From Auriscalpium vulgare (Eukaryota; Basidiomycota; Agaricomycetes; Russulales; Auriscalpiaceae), in assembly GCA_019915015.1 (NCBI GenBank), contig JAHBBC010000005.1, positions 620,001 to 684,000 on the forward strand: a stretch of 64,000 nucleotides of DNA. Reading direction: 5' to 3'. Positions 58,182 through 64,000 of this stretch are shown in pieces. The notes under the pieces are model-generated. The model ran no database searches, was not told the DNA's origin, and was given only the letters and a program-made list of their open reading frames with translations. A program made the translations under genes and the position numbers. Numbering within the stretch: the stretch's first letter is position 1; every line of letters begins with the position of its first letter.

Positions 58182-60070
58182 ATGGCGGACGACGAGGTCA
58201 TCCACGACATCGACTCATTTCAAACTCTGGGTGATATCCTCAAAAGAATACCCATTCCCGACGACATTAAACATGTCCTACTACCCACACCAGCCCTGCG
58301 CAATGCCGATATCCAAAATTTCCCTGTCCCACCGGAGGCGAACGCGCCGTCTCTGCTCCAGCAGAGCACACTCTTCTCGAAGGGCCAAAGCTTCATAACG
58401 GCCGCAAATGCAATGGTCCTGCTCTCTAGGCCGATGCCGCCGCACACCGAGGTGTTGGAAATCCTGCAAAACCGCGTCATCCCCGCCCTAGAGACAGGCT
58501 ATGCTTGCCTGGGCTATCCTGTTCAAGAGTCGGTCACTCAACAAACACTCAAAACCCCGATGTGGGTTCTCACCTACTGGTACGAGGTCCGGCGCATACT
58601 CGCTGCCAAGGCGCGCCTTTCTCTGGCCACTGCGTGGTTGAAGACTTGGACCGAGGGCTTGCTCAACGACGAGGTGAAGTCCCTTGCTGCAGACACGTCA
58701 GCACTCCTCGACGACTGGCCATGGGACGTACCCCTCCCAACGACGATGGGCGTCGATCCAAAGACGCTTACATCGTACTGTGGTCGGCGTTGGCTGGCGG
58801 CGGAGCATATGGATCAGCTGGGGATGCTGCTAGGTCATCGTCTGCAAAGACAAGGCAAGCCGGCATGTATACTGCCGAGTGCGGCATCAGTCAAGCTCAT
58901 TGACACGTACCGCAACCGCGCACGACTCAATGCTAGCGGAACATCTTACCAATCAATGCGCGGCATCACTCCCCTACGATTGGCTGGCTCGCAGCTGCAA
59001 GATGGATCACTCAAGGAGGTTGGAATGACGATCGGGGTGCGGATCGATGGCGCGGATGTGCTCTTGCCAGCAGCCGTACACGAGACAAATCACTGGGTGT
59101 CCGTTGCGATCAGCGTAGAGCCACACACGGCTTTCTATGCTGATTCTCTTGGACGGAAGCCGCCCCGCGAGCTGTTGGAGATGATAGAATGGTGGTTAGG
59201 ACAACACGGAGCGACTGGGCCGCTTTCACTCAACGTGTTACCATGCACCCCACAGCTCGACAGCTTCTCCTGCTCTGTCCTCAGCCACAATTCTCTTGCT
59301 CACCATCTCATCCCCGACGACATCCATCTCCTCTCGGATACAGACTGTGTCGTGCAACGCATTCGACACCTTGCTGACATAATGTGTTACCTACGTGACA
59401 TGGTCAGTGCGCGCTCAGCTTCACTTACTTGCGGACTCGACTCACCGACAGTGCAGGACAGTCTCAAATACAAGTCCAATATGCTAGCGCCTGGCATGCT
59501 TATACGGGCAAGTGCGCACACATCGGCGTTCACGAAGCCGCAGTTATTGAGTCTAGAAGGCGTCGTTAAGAGGCGACTGAGTGTAGCCACCAATGTCACG
59601 CCACTCACCGTGCCAGCCAAACGCACGAAGAAAAATGCCGCTTCGAAAGGAAAGGAACCGGCGGAGAGTTCCGGCAATGCGGGGAGCAAGCAGCAGTGGG
59701 ACGAGGTCTTCAAACCGGCGCCGTTGAATCTGCATATTGCTGGAACGTCAACTGTAAGTGCCCAAAGAGGTTGTCAGCGCGCGACAGCAGTAAGTAACAG
59801 AAGCTTTGCTTACAGGTTGCAAAGCGTTCGGGCGGAAACACAGTCGCTACGCACAAGCAGCCTAGTAGTTCACCGGTACTGCAAGACCAGCAGCTCGATG
59901 AACAGAAATCAGATGCCGAAGGAGTTGCGGACGGCGCAGCTCCGTATGTGAACGAGATGGGGGAAGAAGATGGGAGCGACATGGAGATTGAGCTTAACCC
60001 TGGTGACCTTGTCAAATGGGTGCAGCCGAAGAAGGATGCGCGCCGGGAGGACGGCCGCCGGATCCTCTGA
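58182..60070 (+). CDS. Transposon-borne Ulp1/SENP-like cysteine protease
   Basis: Two exons read as 58182..59753 and 59816..60070, 608 residues. A ~290-residue N-terminal region of unknown fold (MADDEVIHDIDSFQTLGDILKRIPIPDD) precedes a C48-type core: His304 in NHWVSVAI, Asp321 in FYADSLG, Gln358 and Cys364 in QLDSFSC. The Gln-to-Cys spacing of six and the His-Trp, Asp-Ser-Leu contexts match Ulp1/SENP proteases that cleave SUMO-like modifiers. The C-terminal part is Lys/Ser/Glu-rich and ends VKWVQPKKDARREDGRRIL. The stop TGA overlaps the transposase ATG (TGATG). The role in the element is unknown; it may remove a modifier from the transposase or host factors. Confidence 0.8.
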
Positions 60071-62696
60071 TGGACGCTCTCACCGAGGCTTGCTATCGCC
60101 GCGACAATCCAACTACGCTGCTCTGGCGCTGTGTCGGAGGTCCTGATAACCCTTGCCATCATACTTTCCGACATCGAGCGTTGATCCGAGTCGTTCGTCA
60201 TGCAAAGGACTGCCCCAAGCTGTCCTCAGAGCTGCGGGAGAAAGTGCACATACATTCAGCTGGAAAGGCACTGTCTGCGCAGGTCCAGGAGCTCACCAAT
60301 TCGAAAGGATCCATGATGGTTGCGAAGGAACTAGGAGCTCAAGATGGAATTGGACAAGATGGGAGAAGCAAGATGCAGGCGCCGCGACACATGCGTTCTT
60401 TCGGCAAGCAAAGGCGCTTGGGAAGCTCGAGCGTCACAGAAAGCTCGACCTTGCCATTCTTAAACTCATATGCGTCGCGGGTTTGCCAACATATATCGTC
60501 TCGCGCCCGGAGTGGAAGGAGATGCTTGAGATTGCCTTACCATCATATGCACCTTCAACCAGAGACAAGCTCGAATATGAAGGCATCGTAAACGAAGCAT
60601 CGTGGGTCCGCCGGGAGCAACTCAAGTATCTGCAAGGTCAGGAAGACCTCACTCTCTCCTATGACGGCGGAACTTCGACAGGTCGTGAGTCCTACTGGAC
60701 TGTACACGTCTCGACCTCAGACCGTGAAGTATACTTGATGGACACACGGGAGGCAACTTCCGAGTCGCACACTGCACCTTGGATTGTTGAGAATGTCGCA
60801 AGTCCGGTGCGTGGGCATTGGAACTTAACTACTTCAGCAATTTCTAACAACTTCGCGCAGATTGTCAATGCCATCGGTCCGTCCAGGTTTTCCGGCCTGA
60901 CATGTGATAGCACGGGTAACACGCGAGCCTCGCGTTCCATTGCAATTCTGGCCCTCATGCCCACTGCGCTCAATCTTGCGGATGTTTGCCATCACTTGAA
61001 TCGCACAATCCTTGAGATTAATCTCATTGATGTTTTCAAACCGGTGCGCAAACGTCCACACTACCAGCATTAATCAGATCTAATCCGCAACCAGATCATC
61101 CGTGTGGTGCGGCAGACAATAACATTATTTCATACCTCGCACGCTGGACATGCAGCCCTCAAGAAAGCTCGTGAAAAACTAAAGACAGGACGCGGCCTGG
61201 AGGCTATCGGAAAGACGAGATTCGCAACAATCCCGCTCTCTGCTCGCTCTGTCCATCGGTCCTCAGCTGCGATCAAGAAAGTCATCCGTGAATCGCCTAA
61301 CGGACTTTATGAGGTACAATTGATGGATCGACTAGACGAAATGACTTGCTGACAACATTCGCAGGAAATTGCTGAGTATTTTCAGCCTGCACCGGATGAT
61401 CACCAGACATTCAAGTTCGAGTCTGGTCTCTCCCAGTTCATCGCGGCCACTTTGCCTGCAACAAAGGCATTAGCCTGCCTGGAGGCTCTGGAGGCGACTG
61501 CTGCCGACGTCTATATATTCTGGCATGCTGTTATTCGTGCAACAGAGGACGCCTTTCAAAATCCTAGGCTGTATTTTGACGCTGAGGTCGCGAACGCCAT
61601 CCGCGGCATCCTCAATGCGCGACATCGCCAACTCTTTCTGGATGGCAACATAGCTAATAATGCATACCTTGCTGCAGCATATCTGAACCCTGGTTAGAGC
61701 CATTCTTTTGCTTGCATCTCGTCGCTGTCTTATGTGTGCATCAATCAGATCTTATCACGTCGGACCTGTGGCTACCGAAGGCGAGAAGGTGACACTCATT
61801 GGTGTTCGGCATCCATCAATTTTCGAGTCCGTTGTCCGCTTCTTAGCCAACATCGGAGAGAAAGAGATCGTTCATGGCCATAAGAAGGCATTCTTGAAGT
61901 GGGCAAAAAAAGGGAAATCATTTACAGCCCAACTTCACAGGGAAACTCTAGCCTATGCTCGACACCAGTTCCCATTCGATCATCCGCTCGACGATACGGT
62001 TCCGCAGGCGGTCCTTAAGTGGTGGAAGGGCCGTGTTGGCTCTGATAATGTGCACATCCTTCCGGTACGTGTTCGTGTCCGTATGATTCACCGAGCGCTG
62101 CCGACTGATGCTGTCATGAATAGCATCTCGCTATCAAACTGTATTCCGTCCGAGTCAACTCCATGCCCGATGAACGGACTGGCTCTACATTCACATGGCT
62201 TACTCCAAAGCATAGGAATCGGCTATCCGTGCATAACATGTCTGCAATGACTCAAGTCCGACAGTACCACATGTCTAAGAGCAAGGTAAGCAACCTCCGT
62301 TCTTTATTGAAGTACACAGTGTTCCAACCATTCGAGCAGGTGCGCGCGCACACTAATCAATTCCCTTCGGTCAAGTTCTACAACATCGAAAAGAAGGTAT
62401 TCCCCTCTTCAGAAAACGCACCCGCACCGATGTCGGACGAAGAAGACGACAATGACGACAATGACGTTCAAGGTGAAGACCTGGCAGAACCGTACGAACC
62501 TGCCAATGCTTTCATCAAGATGCCTCACATCAACCTGAGGTCTGCAATTTTATCTGATGTCCTCGCGGAGGAAGCTCAGCTTCCTGCACGTCGGAACCCT
62601 GCTGTCGGAGTCAGTGCAGGTCAGGCTAGGGACGAGAGCATACCAGATTCTGATGAAGAGGACAATGATTTCAGCACAGATGCCTTGTTTCAATAA
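60070..62696 (+). CDS. hAT-family transposase
   Basis: A multi-exon gene starting MDALTEACYRRDN at 60070 and ending TAA 62694-62696. The N-terminus has a BED-like zinc finger (WRCVGGPDNPC...RHAKDC). The middle has LSYDGGTSTGRESYWTVHVSTSDREVYLM and LTCDSTGNTRASR, characteristic of hAT catalytic regions, then DVCHHLNRTI. The C-terminal dimerisation segment is LAIKLYSVRVNSMPDERTGSTFTWL in the last-but-two exon. Introns were read with good phase at 61042-61099, 61312-61364 and 62066-62121. Between 60290 and 60370 the frame shifts by one base; an intron is possible but not certain. A long acidic tail closes the protein. Confidence 0.82.
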
Positions 62697-63055
62697 GCCT
62701 CCCGAGGTTTCAGTATGTATTGTACGCGTTGTTACAATGTACGCTCGAGTGCTGCGGCAGCCTTGCAAAAGCCGCGTCTGCTGACAAATCATGACACTTG
62801 TGTAGCAGGCAGCAGCGAATTCGTACAGGTCGGGGCACCTACGGCTAAGCTCTGGCAATTTGGCTATGGATACATACACTGCTAAATCTTCATCTGATGC
62901 ATTGAAACCATTCCAAATCCTCGTGTGTACGCGAAAATCGAGCTGCTACTGCGTGGGAACTAAACATCACGTGACTATTTCCCTGGTACGGTACCGGTTT
63001 GATACCTCCCCGGCTAGGAGCGCCACCGGTACCTTACCGGGGGGATACTGGCCAG
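62697..63055. other. hAT right subterminal region
   Basis: Non-coding, AT-richer. It carries ATCACGTG near 62968, TACCGG near 62993, CCGGTA near 63026 and TACCGG near 63035, mirroring the left side. Confidence 0.6.
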
Positions 63056-63075
63056 AGGTTTTTCCCGCAACACTA
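63056..63075 (-). repeat. hAT terminal inverted repeat, right
   Basis: Read inward it is TAGTGTTGCGGG followed by AAAAACCT; the partner of 57749-57768. Confidence 0.93.
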
Positions 63076-63083
63076 ATGCTCTG
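63076..63083 (+). repeat. Target-site duplication, right copy
   Basis: ATGCTCTG, identical to 57741-57748. On the coding (minus) strand it reads CAGAGCAT and encodes part of Gln-Ser-Ile of the NADH dehydrogenase. Confidence 0.93.
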
Positions 63084-63789
63084 CAAAGCACTGACAGCCT
63101 GGTCGTCGAGATCAGATATCGGACGTGATGAATGAGCTGCGACGTACACCCCATCCCCCGCCCACGATGACGAGCTTGGGCTTGCCGTGGAGGTTTAGCT
63201 TGTTCTCGTCTTCTTGGTCGCCAACAAGGTCACTAGCTATAGGCAGATTCTTCGGCCCACCTCGCTCCGGGCGGAGCGCAAGCGGCGACACAGGCACACG
63301 GTTTATATGTCTGTCGGTGTAGGTGAAAGCATCGTGCACAAAGATGCCGCCCGTCAGGACAACGACTCCGAGAACGGCAGAGAACGATGCGAAAGCTGCA
63401 AAGCGAACAGTCGTTCGAGCTATGCGCACGAATCGACCTCTTGGCGGTGGAGGGGGAGGCGGCACTGGGGCGGACGGGGTGGTAAGGAGCCTCTGATAGA
63501 AGGGAGAGAGACGCGGTGCTCGGAAGGATTGCAGACGAGTCGGCGCCGCCCTCGACGAGAGGGCGATGCGGGACAGCATGGCGAGCCGCGAGTGGATGTG
63601 GTGAGACCTCAAGGCCTCAATGCTGTCGTCCCGACGTGGACGTGGTGAAGGAGAGCAAATGGGCGGTAAATTGCGGAACGCGACAACAAATGATGTCAAC
63701 ATAGTCTGTCACTCTGCCATGTTTTATTGCATTTTACCACGACAGAACCTAAATACTCGCTGGAAAACACTCTCCAGCTGTGCTCAAAG

Positions 63790-64000
63790 TTACACGAGCT
63801 CGTCGTGTTGAGGAAATCGGGTCCCGAGGGCGGTCGCGGCACGCCTTCGGGCGACAGCGGCCGCCGGCCGGCTACCGAGTCGGGCCCGGCCGGGCATGGC
63901 GGAGTCTGTCGGAGCTTCAATGTTAAATAAGCCCGCTGTTCCGACTGTACGCCAACGCATATCCATTTCTTCCTTCTCATCGTTGCCGTCGTCGTCGCCA
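63790..64000 (-). CDS. C-terminal fragment of an unknown protein
   Basis: A minus-strand frame is open from the right edge and ends at TAA 63790-63792. The 69 visible residues begin with an acidic patch (GDDDGNDEKEE), then MDMRWRTVGTAGLFNIEAP, an Arg/Ala-rich stretch and FPQHDELV. No domain is recognised; it is marked partial. It lies 210 bp upstream of the NADH dehydrogenase start on the same strand. Confidence 0.45.
   Translation of the reverse strand, partial: GDDDGNDEKEEMDMRWRTVGTAGLFNIEAPTDSAMPGRARLGSRPAAAVARRRAATALGTRFPQHDELV

Larger units (their letters stand above)
57749..63075 (+). mobile_element. hAT-superfamily DNA transposon, 5,327 bp, carrying transposase and Ulp1-type protease genes
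   Basis: The ends are defined by 20-bp terminal inverted repeats starting TAGCG (left) and, read inward from the right, TAGTG; both fit the YAGNG start of hAT elements. They differ at one base. An identical 8-bp direct repeat flanks it. Inside are two plus-strand genes, a Ulp1/SENP-like protease (58182-60070) and a hAT transposase (60070-62696). Subterminal regions on both sides hold several CCGGTA/TACCGG hexamers and an ATCACGTG octamer in inverted orientation. The element lies opposite to the host gene. Near-perfect ends and duplications point to a recent insertion. Confidence 0.93.
55721..63579 (-). pseudogene. NDE1: External alternative NADH:ubiquinone oxidoreductase with EF-hand insert, split by a hAT transposon
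   Basis: The gene runs on the minus strand from ATG 63579 to TGA 55721-55723. Exon 1 (63148..63579) encodes an N-terminal presequence (MLSRIALSSRAAPTRLQSFR), a membrane helix and KPKLVIVGGGWG, the start of the FAD-binding fold. Exon 2 starts at 63098 and is interrupted at 63076, where the transposon begins; it resumes at 57740 with HPGEYHVIVVSPDTF. The rest is complete: TPLLP, VPYDKLVIAVGS, GVPGLEHCFQL, CGGGPTGVETAA (NADH site), LPNQVHKKAIEVDAQLR, GDVYAIGDCST, and two EF-hand loops (DEADRNKDGKIDFDEW, DSDADNSLTLNEL), as in calcium-regulated external NDH-2. Reading on into the element gives a stop near 62967, so the product is cut to about 190 residues. The host codons match in frame across one copy of the duplicated 8 bp. 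Confidence 0.88.

Noticed and set aside
57749..63075. Classification of the element as KDZ/Zisupton or Plavaka because it carries a Ulp1 domain
   Set aside because: The 8-bp duplication, TAGNG ends, BED finger and hAT C-terminal motif all point to hAT; no KDZ-type transposase motif is seen.
1..64000. CRISPR arrays, prophage or bacterial operon structure
   Set aside because: Spliced eukaryotic genes throughout; no regularly spaced repeats of that type.

Overview
The window looks like nuclear DNA of a filamentous basidiomycete, probably an Agaricomycete close to wood-decay polypores. Almost every gene is cut by many introns of about 45-65 bp with GT-AG ends, exons can be very small, genes lie tens to hundreds of bases apart on both strands, and the protein families (DUF6593, a tyrosine-kinase-like kinase, many-exon Argonaute, penta-EF-hand protein, external NADH dehydrogenase with an EF-hand insert) are typical of that group. 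The lineage is inferred from gene content; no database search was possible. Splice sites marked as read were placed by hand from GT/AG sites, reading phase and family conservation.

Layout. 1-3.9 kb: 3' end of an unknown gene; cyclin L and an Arg/Ser-rich protein diverging from a short shared promoter; a small unknown gene. 4-7.5 kb: PDX1 (vitamin B6 synthase, 12 exons), mitochondrial ribosomal protein mL49, a basic proline-rich protein. 8.6-12.5 kb: an Argonaute. 12.9-16.5 kb: YPT1 Rab GTPase, a membrane-anchored aspartic protease, a zinc-ribbon protein. 17.2-25.6 kb: a Zn2Cys6 transcription factor, NOP16, QCR10, a HAD hydrolase, a penta-EF-hand protein. 26-33 kb: long-chain acyl-CoA ligase, a Ser/Pro-rich protein, an MFS transporter, then an intron-containing tRNA-Ala(CGC). 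34.3-41.7 kb: an AlkB-type dioxygenase with GRF zinc finger, LEU4 and GUS1. 41.9-55.6 kb: a very acidic SAP-kinase protein, a DUF6593 protein, CTF18, an allantoate-type MFS permease, CLP1.

55.7-63.6 kb is the most unusual part. An external-type NADH dehydrogenase gene (NDE) on the minus strand is split inside a coding exon by a 5,327-bp hAT-superfamily DNA transposon. The element has 20-bp terminal inverted repeats beginning TAGNG (one mismatch between ends) and a perfect 8-bp target-site duplication. It carries a multi-exon hAT transposase and, upstream and overlapping it by TGATG, a gene for a Ulp1/SENP-type cysteine protease with recognisable His, Asp, Gln and Cys positions. The host exon is otherwise continuous in frame across a single copy of the duplicated site, so the insertion looks recent. 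The right edge holds the C-terminus of another minus-strand gene.

Most of the window is conserved housekeeping machinery (splicing, vitamin B6, leucine, tRNA charging, mRNA 3'-end processing, sister-chromatid cohesion, ribosome assembly, respiration). The accessory component is the transposon; Argonaute is the one silencing gene present.
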